Source of the DNA: Betaproteobacteria bacterium
GTDB taxonomy: Bacteria; Pseudomonadota; Gammaproteobacteria; Burkholderiales; Burkholderiaceae_F
Length of the DNA: 64,000 nucleotides
Assembly (NCBI GenBank): GCA_005882215.1
Contig: VBCK01000123.1
Location: forward strand, 62,001-126,000
Reading direction: 5' to 3'
This document shows positions 38,754 through 47,248 of the stretch, piece by piece; positions within the stretch are counted from its first letter, which is position 1; each line of letters starts with the position of its first letter. The notes beneath the pieces were generated by a model. The model saw only the letters and a list, made by a program, of their open reading frames with translations, made no database searches and was not told the origin of the DNA. Made by a program: the position numbers and the translations under genes.

Positions 38754-40697
38754 TCATCTGCCCGTGCCGTGCTCGTTCGCGACCTGGCTGTTGCTTCGCT
38801 GCTCGACCTCCAGCCGCAGCCGCTCGGAAAGGGCCGCCAGGGACATCACGCCCAGATCGACTCCTCCGCGAGCTCGCACGGCCACCGTTCCCGCCTGCAC
38901 TTCCTTGTCTCCGACCACGCAGATGTACGGAAGCTTTTGCAGGGCAAGACTTCTGATCTTATATCCGATCTTGTCGTCCCGCAAATCCGATGCGGCCCTA
39001 AATCCTTGTTTTTTCAGCTCTTCGGCCAGCTGCTGCGCATAGCCGCGATGGTGCTCAGAGATGCTGGCCACCACCGCCTGCACCGGCGCGAGCCACAGTG
39101 GGAACGCGCCCGCGTAGTGTTCGATCAGGATCCCGATGAAGCGCTCGAGCGACCCGACGATCGCGCGGTGCAACATGACCGGGACCCGCCGCGTGTTGTC
39201 TTCCGCCACGTACTCGGCGCCCAGCCGTCCGGGCATCGAGAAGTCGACCTGCATCGTGCCGCACTGCCAGGAGCGTCCGATCGAGTCCTTCAGGTGGTAC
39301 TCGATCTTCGGCCCGTAGAAGGCGCCCTCCCCCGGGACCGTCTCGAACTGGCATCCGGACTGCCGCAAGGACTGCGTCAGCGCGCGTTCGGCCCGGTCCC
39401 ATAGCTCGTCGGCGCCGATCCGGCGCGGCGGCCGAGTGGCGATTTTGTACACGATGTCGTCAAAGCCGAAGTCGCGGTACACGCGTTGCAACAGCGCCGT
39501 GTAGGCAACGCATTCGGGCAGGATCTGCTCCTCGGTGCAGAAGATGTGCCCGTCATCCTGCGTGAAGCCGCGAACCCGCATGATTCCGTGCAGCGCGCCG
39601 GAAGGCTCGTTGCGATGGCATTGGCCGAACTCGCCATAGCGCAGCGGCAGATCGCGATACGAACGCAGGTCCGATTTGTAGATCTGCACGTGACCGGGGC
39701 AGTTCATCGGCTTGAGCGCGTAATGGCGGTTTTCCGACTCGGTCGTGAACATGCTCTCGCGGAAGTTGTCCCAGTGCCCGGTCTTTTCCCAGATGCTGCG
39801 ATCGAGCAGCTGTGGACCCTTGACTTCCAGGTATCCGTTGTCGCGGTACACCCTGCGCATGTACTGCTCGACCTGCTGCCAGACGGTCCAGCCCTTGGGA
39901 TGCCAGAACACCAGACCGGGCGCTTCCTCCTGCATGTGAAAAAGGTCCAGCTCACGCCCGAGCCGGCGGTGATCCCGTTTCTCGGCCTCTTCCAGCTGGT
40001 GCAGGTAGGCGTCCAGATCCTCCTTGCGCGCCCACGCGGTTCCATAGATCCGCTGCAGCATCTCGTTGCGGCTGTCGCCCCGCCAGTAAGCTCCCGCCAC
40101 CTTGGTGAGCTTGAACACCTTCAGCCGCCCGGTCGAAGGCACGTGCGGACCCCGGCACAGGTCGATGAAGCGGCCCTCCCGGTACAGCGAGACCTCCTCC
40201 CCGGGCGGAATCGAGGCGATGATCTGCGCCTTGTAGCGTTCGCCGATCGATTCGAAGAAGCGGACCGCATCGTCGCGTTGCCAGACCTCGCGCTGGACCG
40301 GCTCGTCCAGCGCGGCCAGCTCGCTCATCTTGCGTTCGATCGCCTGCAGGTCCTCCGGCGTGAACGCCCGCTTATATGAGATGTCGTAGTAAAACCCGTT
40401 CTCGATCACCGGGCCGATCGTCACTTGCGCATCGGGAAACAGCTCCTTGACCGCGTAGGCCAGCAGGTGCGCGGTCGAGTGCCGTATCACCTCGAGGCCA
40501 TCGCGGTCGCGCTCGGTGACGATCGTGACGCTGGCATCGCGCTCGACCAGGAACGAGGTGTCGACCAGGCGGCCATCGACCCGGCCCGCCAGCGCCGCCT
40601 TGCCTAGCCCGGGTCCGATCGAGGCGGCAATTTCGGCTACCGTGACCGGGCGATCGAATGGGCGCTGTGAACCGTCCGGTAGGGATATCTGGGGCAT
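38754..40697 (-). CDS. thrS: Threonyl-tRNA synthetase
   Basis: 647 residues, full length. N-terminal TGS domain ([25 protein letters not shown]), editing domain with [11 protein letters not shown] and the zinc/editing block [19 protein letters not shown], class II core ([73 protein letters not shown]) and anticodon domain. Start ATG 40697. The gap of 71 bp to infC is short, so thrS-infC-rpmI-rplT is probably one unit, the common order. Confidence 0.97.
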   Translation of the reverse strand: MPQISLPDGSQRPFDRPVTVAEIAASIGPGLGKAALAGRVDGRLVDTSFLVERDASVTIVTERDRDGLEVIRHSTAHLLAYAVKELFPDAQVTIGPVIENGFYYDISYKRAFTPEDLQAIERKMSELAALDEPVQREVWQRDDAVRFFESIGERYKAQIIASIPPGEEVSLYREGRFIDLCRGPHVPSTGRLKVFKLTKVAGAYWRGDSRNEMLQRIYGTAWARKEDLDAYLHQLEEAEKRDHRRLGRELDLFHMQEEAPGLVFWHPKGWTVWQQVEQYMRRVYRDNGYLEVKGPQLLDRSIWEKTGHWDNFRESMFTTESENRHYALKPMNCPGHVQIYKSDLRSYRDLPLRYGEFGQCHRNEPSGALHGIMRVRGFTQDDGHIFCTEEQILPECVAYTALLQRVYRDFGFDDIVYKIATRPPRRIGADELWDRAERALTQSLRQSGCQFETVPGEGAFYGPKIEYHLKDSIGRSWQCGTMQVDFSMPGRLGAEYVAEDNTRRVPVMLHRAIVGSLERFIGILIEHYAGAFPLWLAPVQAVVASISEHHRGYAQQLAEELKKQGFRAASDLRDDKIGYKIRSLALQKLPYICVVGDKEVQAGTVAVRARGGVDLGVMSLAALSERLRLEVEQRSNSQVANEHGTGR

Positions 40698-40707
40698 CGG
40701 ATGAACG

Positions 40708-40784
40708 TGGTAGGCGCGATTGGACTCGAACCAACGACCCCCACCATGTCAAGGTGGTGCTCTAACCAGCTGAGCTACGCGCCT
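40708..40784 (-). tRNA. tRNA-Val (anticodon GAC)
   Basis: 77 bases with encoded CCA. Acceptor AGGCGCG/CGCGCCT, D arm GCTC-AGCTGGTTA-GAGC, anticodon arm CCACC-TTGACAT-GGTGG with GAC reading GUC/GUU, T arm GTTGG-TTCGAGT-CCAAT. It lies 10 bases upstream of thrS on the same strand. Confidence 0.97.
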
Positions 40785-40910
40785 AAGGGTCGCCGATGAT
40801 ACACGAGGCATTACAATCGCTCGCCAGGTTGTCACAACAATGCCATGAATACTTCACGAATAAGACAACGGGTTCGACTAAAGTCCGCGGGTTTTTGAGG
40901 GGAAACGTCG

Positions 40911-41714
40911 ATGTCACCTCGTAATTTGCAGCCGGCCACGCTGCTTGAGCCGAGTGTTGAGAAGCAGCCTCGCGAGCCGCGCCTGTCGGTCGGGCTGGCG
41001 CGCGGTCCGGCCGATATCGAGGACGCCCAACGCCTGCGCTACGAGGTTTTCGCGCTGGAAATGGGCGCCAAGCTGGGCGCAACCGACGACGCACTCGATC
41101 AGGACGAGTTCGATCCGTTCTGCGATCACCTGATCGTACGCGACGACGACACCACGCGCGTGGTTGGCACGTACCGGATCCTGCCCCCGCACAAGGCCCG
41201 CAAGCTGGGCAAGCTGTATTCGGAAAATGAATTCGATCTGTCGCGTCTGACGCACCTTCGGCCGTCGCTGATCGAGGTCGGCCGCTCATGCGTACACGCG
41301 GACTACCGCACCGGCAGTGCCATTTTGCTGCTGTGGGCCGGGCTGGCCCAGTACATGAAGGCAGCGGGCTATCGGCACCTGATCGGCTGCGCCAGTGCGC
41401 CGCTGGCCGACGGTGGAATGCAGGCCGCCCGGCTGCGCGACGAGTTGCAAGGCTTCCTTGCCAGCCCCGAGTACCGGGTGTTTCCACGGCTGCCGTTCCC
41501 GCACGAGCGCATTCCACGCGCCACCGGCTTCGATATTCCGCCGCTGATCAAAGGCTATCTCAGGCTCGGCGCGAAAGTGTGCGGCGAGCCGGCCTGGGAT
41601 CCTGATTTCAATAGCGCGGATTTCCTGATCTGGCTGTCGCTGGACGGACTCAACCAGCGCTACGCGCGCCACTTCGATCTGCTGGCGGCGCAGCTGGCGG
41701 CCAGCCGGTACTGA
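40911..41714 (+). CDS. olsB: OlsB-like L-ornithine N-alpha-acyltransferase (GNAT fold)
   Basis: 267 residues. Signature blocks of the OlsB/acyl-ACP-dependent branch: RLSVGLARGPADIEDAQRLRYEVFALEMGA, FDPFCDHLIVRD, VVGTYRILPP, EVGRSCVHADYRTGSAILLLWAGLAQYM, and PPLIKGYLRLGAKVCGEPAWDPDFNSADF. OlsB attaches a 3-hydroxyacyl chain to ornithine, the first step of ornithine lipid synthesis; these lipids replace phospholipids when phosphate is short. The partner OlsA is not in the window, so the exact acceptor amino acid is inferred. SD GAGGGG precedes ATG 40911. Confidence 0.82.
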   Translation: MSPRNLQPATLLEPSVEKQPREPRLSVGLARGPADIEDAQRLRYEVFALEMGAKLGATDDALDQDEFDPFCDHLIVRDDDTTRVVGTYRILPPHKARKLGKLYSENEFDLSRLTHLRPSLIEVGRSCVHADYRTGSAILLLWAGLAQYMKAAGYRHLIGCASAPLADGGMQAARLRDELQGFLASPEYRVFPRLPFPHERIPRATGFDIPPLIKGYLRLGAKVCGEPAWDPDFNSADFLIWLSLDGLNQRYARHFDLLAAQLAASRY

Positions 41715-41718
41715 AGCC

Positions 41719-41835
41719 ATGCGACTTCCGCAAACGCTGCGACTGGCCCTGGCGCTTATCAGCAGCTTGGGCAAGCCGCGCCGCCGTCCCTACCGCCTGG
41801 ACCCGCTGCGCGATATCTATCTCAGCCCGTTTTGA
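41719..41835 (+). CDS. Possible 38-residue protein downstream of olsB
   Basis: ATG 41719 begins four bases after the olsB stop and reads MRLPQTLRLALALISSLGKP then RRRPYRLDPLRDIYLSPF before TGA at 41833-41835, ending 4 bp short of the convergent relA end. The N-terminus is a short amphipathic or membrane-seeking helix followed by a basic stretch, so it could sit at the membrane. It has no clear ribosome site and could be translated only by coupling. No family recognised. Confidence 0.35.
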   Translation: MRLPQTLRLALALISSLGKPRRRPYRLDPLRDIYLSPF

Positions 41836-41839
41836 GGGT

Positions 41840-44032
41840 TCAGCGACGGCGGGCGACCAACACGCCCTTGACTTCCCCGATCTGTGCCAGCGTGCGGCGC
41901 GTGACGGCCGCGTCGGGAACCTGGACGGTGAACTGCATCTTCGCCTCGCCCCGCTCGGACAGCGTGTTCACACCCAGCACGTTCAGCTTCTCGCGCGCAA
42001 ACACCTCCGAGATGTCGCGCAGTAATCCGGGTCGATCCTGCGCCAGCACGAATACCTCCGTTGGATAGCCGTCGCCGCCGGCCCCCCAGGTGACATCGAT
42101 CACGCGCTCGGGGCTGCGCCTGGCCAGCGCCCGCGCGTTCGAGCAGGCCGCCCGGTGCACCGACACGCCCCGCCCGCGCGTGACGAAGCCGATGATTTCG
42201 TCCGGCGGAATCGGACGGCAGCACTGCGCGAGGCTTGTCATCAGAGAGTCGACGCCGACGACCAGCACGCGTCCGTGGGTCGGCTTGGGCGGCCGCAGCG
42301 CCGGCGCAAGGTCCGCTTCGTGGGCCTCGCGGGGAACTCCGGACACGGCTTGCTCGATGCTGCGCAGACTTAACTCCTCGCGCGCGAGCGCGAGGCAGAG
42401 TTCGTCGACCGAGGCAAAGCTCAGCCGCCCGGCCAGATCCTCCAGGCTCACCGCGGTGCGCCCCAGCCGCTGCAGCTCGCGTGTGACGGCCTCCCTGCCC
42501 GCAGCCACCGATTGCTCGTGTTCGATCGCGTTGAACCACTGCCGAACCTTGGTGCGGGAGCGCGCGCTGGCGAGATAGCCGAGCTCCGGGTTGAGCCAGT
42601 CGCGGCTCGGCCCGCCGCTACGCGCCGTAATCACTTCAACCGTCTGCCCGGTGCGCAGCCGTGTGTTCAACGCGACCAGCGACCCGTCGACGCGAGCTCC
42701 CCGGCACCGATGTCCCAGCTCGGTATGCACGTGATAGGCGAAATCGACAGGAGTCGCGCCCACCGGCAGTTCCACCACTCGGCCCTGCGGCGTCATCGCA
42801 TACACGCGCTCGCTGGCGGACGCCTTCGCCAAGGCTCCGGCGTCCGAGGCCGCCTGCCCCAGGCTGGGCGACGCCTTCGCCGCGGCTTCGGCGTCCAAGC
42901 TCCAGTCGAACAGGCGACGCAACCAGGCGATGCGCTGGTCGTATTGCGCGCGGTCGTCGCGCCGGCCCTCCTTGTAGCGCCAGTGTGCAGCAACGCCCAA
43001 CTCCGCGTCCCGGTGCATCTGACGCGTGCGGATCTGGATCTCGATCGGCCCGCCGTCCGGATCCCTGACCACCGTGTGCAAGGACTGGTAACCGTTGGGC
43101 TTTGGCCTGGCGATGTAGTCGTCGTACTCGCTCTCGATCGGTGTCCAGCTCGAGTGAACGACCGAAAGCACCTCGTAGCAGGTGGCGACCTGGTCGACGA
43201 TGACGCGCACCGCCAGCAGGTCATGCACCTGCTCGATCGACAGCCCCTTGGCGATCATCTTCTGGTGGATGCTGGCGACGTGCTTGGGCCGTCCGCTGAC
43301 TTCCCCCGTGATGCCGGCGCTGCCGAGCAGCTGGCGCAGGCGCTGAGCGGCCTGCTCGACGGTGCCCTCGCGCTGCGCGCGGCTCTGCTCGAGCTGGCGC
43401 GTAATGTGGTGAAAGGCTTGCGGCTCCAGCACCCGGAAGGCCAGATCTTCCAGCTCCCATTTCAGCTGCCAGATCCCCAGGCGATTGGCGAGCGGCGCAA
43501 ACAGCGACAGGGTTTCGCGAGCGATCGCCTCGGAGCCCGCGCTCTGCGCCGCGGCGGGATTGTGGGCCACAAAGCGCATCGTCTGCAGGCGCGAGGCCAG
43601 GCGCAGTACGACCACGCGCGGATCGTTGACCATTGCCAGCAGCATGCGTCGAAGCGCTTCGGCCTGCGGCTTGTGCCGCTGCGCGTCGGCCGCATCGGCC
43701 TGGCGCGCGCGCACGCTTTCGGACAGCAGAATCAATTGCCGCAGATCGCCGACCAGAACAGCGACCGCGGCGCCGGCTCTGTTGCGGATCCACTCTGCGG
43801 CGTCACGCAGCACGTCGTGTGCGCCGAACAGGTAGGCGGCCGCCATCAGCTCGGGGTCCTCGTGGACCGAGCGCATGATTTGCGCGATGCCGTCGGCGTG
43901 ATCGGCGAATGACTCGCCGGTGCGCAGCTGGCGGCCCTCGTAAAGCGGGAAAATAAGCGCCCGCGCCCCGGCCGCATCCAGCGTCGAGCCCGCGCCCGGC
44001 AAACGATGCAGCGGCTCTTCGAGTTCTGTCAC
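41840..44032 (-). CDS. relA: (p)ppGpp synthetase RelA
   Basis: 730 residues from GTG 44032 (VTELEEPLHRLPGAG). Pseudo-hydrolase domain (FADHADGIAQIMRSVHEDPELMAAAYLFGAHDV) lacks the HD metal residues, which points to RelA rather than SpoT. The synthetase domain is intact (KPKHVASIHQKMIAKGL-type block, SEYDDYIARPKPNGYQSLHTVV, EIQIRTRQMHRDAELGVAAHWRYKEG), followed by the TGS domain (MTPQGRVVELPVGATPVDFAYHVHTELGHRCRGARVDG) and a C-terminal ACT domain (VFVLAQDRPGLLRDISEVFAREKLNVLGVN). RelA makes the stringent alarmone on stalled ribosomes. Confidence 0.95.
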   Translation of the reverse strand: MTELEEPLHRLPGAGSTLDAAGARALIFPLYEGRQLRTGESFADHADGIAQIMRSVHEDPELMAAAYLFGAHDVLRDAAEWIRNRAGAAVAVLVGDLRQLILLSESVRARQADAADAQRHKPQAEALRRMLLAMVNDPRVVVLRLASRLQTMRFVAHNPAAAQSAGSEAIARETLSLFAPLANRLGIWQLKWELEDLAFRVLEPQAFHHITRQLEQSRAQREGTVEQAAQRLRQLLGSAGITGEVSGRPKHVASIHQKMIAKGLSIEQVHDLLAVRVIVDQVATCYEVLSVVHSSWTPIESEYDDYIARPKPNGYQSLHTVVRDPDGGPIEIQIRTRQMHRDAELGVAAHWRYKEGRRDDRAQYDQRIAWLRRLFDWSLDAEAAAKASPSLGQAASDAGALAKASASERVYAMTPQGRVVELPVGATPVDFAYHVHTELGHRCRGARVDGSLVALNTRLRTGQTVEVITARSGGPSRDWLNPELGYLASARSRTKVRQWFNAIEHEQSVAAGREAVTRELQRLGRTAVSLEDLAGRLSFASVDELCLALAREELSLRSIEQAVSGVPREAHEADLAPALRPPKPTHGRVLVVGVDSLMTSLAQCCRPIPPDEIIGFVTRGRGVSVHRAACSNARALARRSPERVIDVTWGAGGDGYPTEVFVLAQDRPGLLRDISEVFAREKLNVLGVNTLSERGEAKMQFTVQVPDAAVTRRTLAQIGEVKGVLVARRR

Positions 44033-44112
44033 TTCACAAGCTCCACGCTGTGCTCGATTATGCACCGCCCCTTGTGCACTCCGCGCTGCGCGCCGCTCGG
44101 GCACAATGCCGC

Positions 44113-44970
44113 ATGCTCGGCCGCCTGCTCGACTCGCTCGGCTCCGGCACGGTCGAAATCCCATCGCCTCTGTGGGAACACGTGCTGTCAGACCTTGCGT
44201 TTCTGCGGCGCTTCAGCGCCGCGGCCGACCCGTCTTTGCGCGAACTGTCCGGGCGGCTGCTGGCGACCAAGGTGATGACCGGCGCCGGCGGTCTTGAGCT
44301 GACGGGCACTGTCCAAGTCGCGATTGCCGCGCAAGCTTGCCTTCCGATCCTGAAGCTCGGGATCGACTGGTATCGGGGCTGGAGCGGAATCGTCGTTTAC
44401 CCGTCCGAGTACGTGGCGCGGCGGCGCGTCCAGGACGAGGCCGGACTGGTGCACGAATACGAGGAGACCGCGGCAGGCGAAGCCTGGGACGCCGGGCCCG
44501 TCGTCGTTTCCTGGGACGCCTTCGCCGAGGCTCCGGCGTCCGGGGACGCGGACGGCGGCGAGACGCACGGCGGCGATCCGCCGTTCAACGTCGTGATCCA
44601 CGAATTCGCACACAAGCTCGATGCGCTGAACGGCGGAGCCGACGGATTGCCCCCGCTGGACCGGCGCCTGCACGCCGGGCTGGAGCACCATCGGTGGCGC
44701 AGCACGCTGGAGGATGCGTATCAGCGCTTTGGCGCGGCGGTCGACCTGATCGAGCTGCAACTGCCGGGCGACGTCGATCCCGAATCCAGCGCGGCCGACC
44801 CTTACTATGCGCGCCTTCCGCTGGATGCCTACGCGGCGCAGGACGAAGCCGAGTTCTTCGCGGTTTCCAGCGAGGCGTTTTTCGTCGATCCGCACCGGCT
44901 GCGCGATGCGTTTCCCGACTGGTACGAGCTGCTGAGCCGCTTCTACCTGCTCGATCCGCTCAGCTACTGA
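44113..44970 (+). CDS. mtfA: MtfA-type zinc peptidase
   Basis: 285 residues from ATG 44113. The zinc motif HEFAHKLD (HExxH) lies at about residue 162 with the third-ligand helix (DEAEFFAVSSEAFF) near the C-terminus, both as in MtfA. In E. coli MtfA binds the repressor Mlc and affects glucose uptake. A variable acidic insert (residues 145-160) is seen. It runs divergent from relA across an 80-bp gap, and its stop overlaps the stop of the convergent permease gene by 7 bases. Confidence 0.9.
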   Translation: MLGRLLDSLGSGTVEIPSPLWEHVLSDLAFLRRFSAAADPSLRELSGRLLATKVMTGAGGLELTGTVQVAIAAQACLPILKLGIDWYRGWSGIVVYPSEYVARRRVQDEAGLVHEYEETAAGEAWDAGPVVVSWDAFAEAPASGDADGGETHGGDPPFNVVIHEFAHKLDALNGGADGLPPLDRRLHAGLEHHRWRSTLEDAYQRFGAAVDLIELQLPGDVDPESSAADPYYARLPLDAYAAQDEAEFFAVSSEAFFVDPHRLRDAFPDWYELLSRFYLLDPLSY

Positions 44971-46358
44971 GCCAGGCCCGCCGGAGCGGCTGAGGCTGCA
45001 CCGGCGCGCTTGCGTGCCACGGTCCGGCGAACCGCCAGCGCGGCCAGCGCAACCACCACGCTCAATCCGCTCAGTGCGAGCTGGACCGTCTGGGACGGAG
45101 TCACGGCCATCAGCACCAGCACCGCGCCGATGCCGGCAATCACCGCGTAACTGAGCCACGGAAACAGCCACATCCGAAGCAGCAGGCGCTCGCCCCGGCG
45201 TTCAAGTTGCTGGCGGAAGCGGATCTCGCCGAACGCGATGATCATGTAGATGAACAGGATGATCGCGCCCGACGTGTTGATCAGGAACAGGAAGATCCCT
45301 TTGGGCGAGATCAGCCACGCCAGCGCAGCCGCGGACCCAGCGACGGTTCCGAACAGGATGCCGAGCCGGGGCACCCTGCGGCCCGAGGTCGCCGCGAACA
45401 CGGCCGGCGCGTCGCCGCGGCGGGCCAGCTCGTACAGCATCCGGGACGTGATGTAGATGGCGGAGTTCAGGCAGGACAGCACCGCGGTCACGGCGATCAC
45501 CGACATCGCGGCAGCGGCGCCTGGAATTTTCATGATCTCCAGCGTCTTGGTAAAGGGCGAATCGCCCGGCACCAGGCTGTCCCACGGGGCCAGGCTGACG
45601 ATGATCGCGATCGATGCGACGTAGAAGACCAGGATCCGCAGCGACACGGTGCGCGCCGCGCGTGTCACGTTGCGCGCCGGATCGGCGGTCTCGGCGGCGG
45701 CGATCGTGGCGACCTCGCTTCCCATCATCGAGAAGATCACCACCGGAATCGCAACCAGCGGAGCGCTGATTCCTTTCGGGAAGAAGCCGCCGTGCGCCGT
45801 CAGCTGGTGCAGCGCAGCGCTCGGCCCGGGACCGAACGCTAGAATGAAACCCAGTCCCAGCACGATGAATACCGCGATCGCGCCGACCTTCAGCAAGGCG
45901 AACCAGAATTCGAATTCGCCGTAGGTGCGAACCGACAGCAGATTGGTCGCCGTCATCATCGCGATCAGCACGAGCCCGATCAGCCATACGGGTGCGGCCA
46001 CCCAGTACTGCAGCAGTTGGGCCCCGGCGATCGTCTCCACGCCGACCGTGATCACCCAGAAGTACCAGTAGAGCCAACCGGTCAGGAACCCGGCCCACGA
46101 CCCGAGGCCCAGCGCCGCATACTCCGCAAAGGTCCCGATGCCCGGCCGGGCCACGGCCATTTCGCCGAGCATCCGCATGATCAGGAACACCAGAATGCCG
46201 GAAAGCGCGTAGCTGATCAGCACCGCAGGGCCGGCCATGTTGATCGCCGCGCTGCTGCCGACGAACAGGCCTGCTCCGATGATGCCGCCCAGGGAAATCA
46301 GCGTCACGTGGCGCGGTTGCAGCGAATGGGCGAGCTCACCGGTGTTTCGATCGGGCAT
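44964..46358 (-). CDS. Amino-acid permease (APC/AAT family)
   Basis: 464 residues from ATG 46358 with GGAGG six bases upstream. Twelve hydrophobic helices; family marks LQPRHVTLISLGGIIGAGLFVGSS at helix 1, MRMLGEMAVARPGIGTFAEYA, and SMMGSEVATIAAAETADPARNVTRA after helix 6. This is the amino-acid:proton symporter group that holds GABA, proline and aromatic permeases; the substrate cannot be fixed from sequence. It lies 23 bp downstream of the hydrolase gene. Confidence 0.88.
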   Translation of the reverse strand: MPDRNTGELAHSLQPRHVTLISLGGIIGAGLFVGSSAAINMAGPAVLISYALSGILVFLIMRMLGEMAVARPGIGTFAEYAALGLGSWAGFLTGWLYWYFWVITVGVETIAGAQLLQYWVAAPVWLIGLVLIAMMTATNLLSVRTYGEFEFWFALLKVGAIAVFIVLGLGFILAFGPGPSAALHQLTAHGGFFPKGISAPLVAIPVVIFSMMGSEVATIAAAETADPARNVTRAARTVSLRILVFYVASIAIIVSLAPWDSLVPGDSPFTKTLEIMKIPGAAAAMSVIAVTAVLSCLNSAIYITSRMLYELARRGDAPAVFAATSGRRVPRLGILFGTVAGSAAALAWLISPKGIFLFLINTSGAIILFIYMIIAFGEIRFRQQLERRGERLLLRMWLFPWLSYAVIAGIGAVLVLMAVTPSQTVQLALSGLSVVVALAALAVRRTVARKRAGAASAAPAGLAQ

Positions 46359-46381
46359 TCGAGGCCTCCAGCAGGCGCTTC

Positions 46382-47248
46382 TCAGTTCGCGAGCAGGAAA
46401 CGCCGCACGATCTGGATCTGGTCCGGATCGAAAAACATCGGCGCGTGTCCTACCCCGGGGATCTCGACCAGTTCGGCGCGCGGTCCGCGCCGCGTCATCT
46501 CGATCGCCGAGGCGCTCGACAGCAGGTCCGATTCGGCGCCACGCAGCACCAGAACCGGTCCCCGGACCGCGTCGTACAGTTGCCACAGCTTCGCCTCGGC
46601 CAGCGCGTTCGTCTGCGCCGAAGTGTCCCTGACCGGCTGCGCGATACCCGGGTCGTAGCGAAAGGTCCAGCCCGAGCCATCGAAGCGGACCACCGACTCG
46701 GTGAGCTCGCGCCACTGCTGAGGGTTCCGAAGACCGAATCCGGAGGAGATCGACCGCACGTACTCGATGGCCTGATCCAGGTCGGCAAACCGCTTCGGCT
46801 GCCCCACGTACTGCGCGATCCGCAGCAGCGCGTCCAGCTCCATGCGGGGCCCGACGTCGTTCAGGATCAAGCGCCCGATCGGCGCGTTCGGCTGGCCCGC
46901 CAGCGACAGGCCGATCAGCCCCCCCATCGAGGTTCCGAGCAGGTCGACGCGCTCCACGTTCAGGCGCGCGATCAGGCTCACCGCGTCGAACGAGTACTGG
47001 GGCAGCCCGTACAACATCGGATCGGCCAGCCAGTCGCTGCTTCCACGCCCGACCACGTCCGGGCAGACGACCCGGTAGGCGTCGCTCAGGTTCTCGGCCA
47101 GCCGGGCAAAATCCTTGCCGACGCGGGTCAGCCCGTGCAGGCAGAGCAGCACGCGCGGGTTGTCGGCCGCTCCCCATTCCGCGTATCGCATCGTGTGAAA
47201 TCCGATGCGGCTCAGGCAGCGGACTGCACCCGGACGTGGCGTGCTCAT
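46382..47248 (-). CDS. Alpha/beta hydrolase
   Basis: 288 residues with a full catalytic set: oxyanion region CLHGLTRVGKDF, nucleophile elbow GTSMGG, acid ESDLLSS and histidine VGHAPMF. The size and lid region resemble small esterases and carboxylesterases active on short esters. No signal peptide, so cytoplasmic. The start overlaps the comEC end by 4 bases, but no functional link to DNA uptake is obvious. Confidence 0.85.
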   Translation of the reverse strand: MSTPRPGAVRCLSRIGFHTMRYAEWGAADNPRVLLCLHGLTRVGKDFARLAENLSDAYRVVCPDVVGRGSSDWLADPMLYGLPQYSFDAVSLIARLNVERVDLLGTSMGGLIGLSLAGQPNAPIGRLILNDVGPRMELDALLRIAQYVGQPKRFADLDQAIEYVRSISSGFGLRNPQQWRELTESVVRFDGSGWTFRYDPGIAQPVRDTSAQTNALAEAKLWQLYDAVRGPVLVLRGAESDLLSSASAIEMTRRGPRAELVEIPGVGHAPMFFDPDQIQIVRRFLLAN

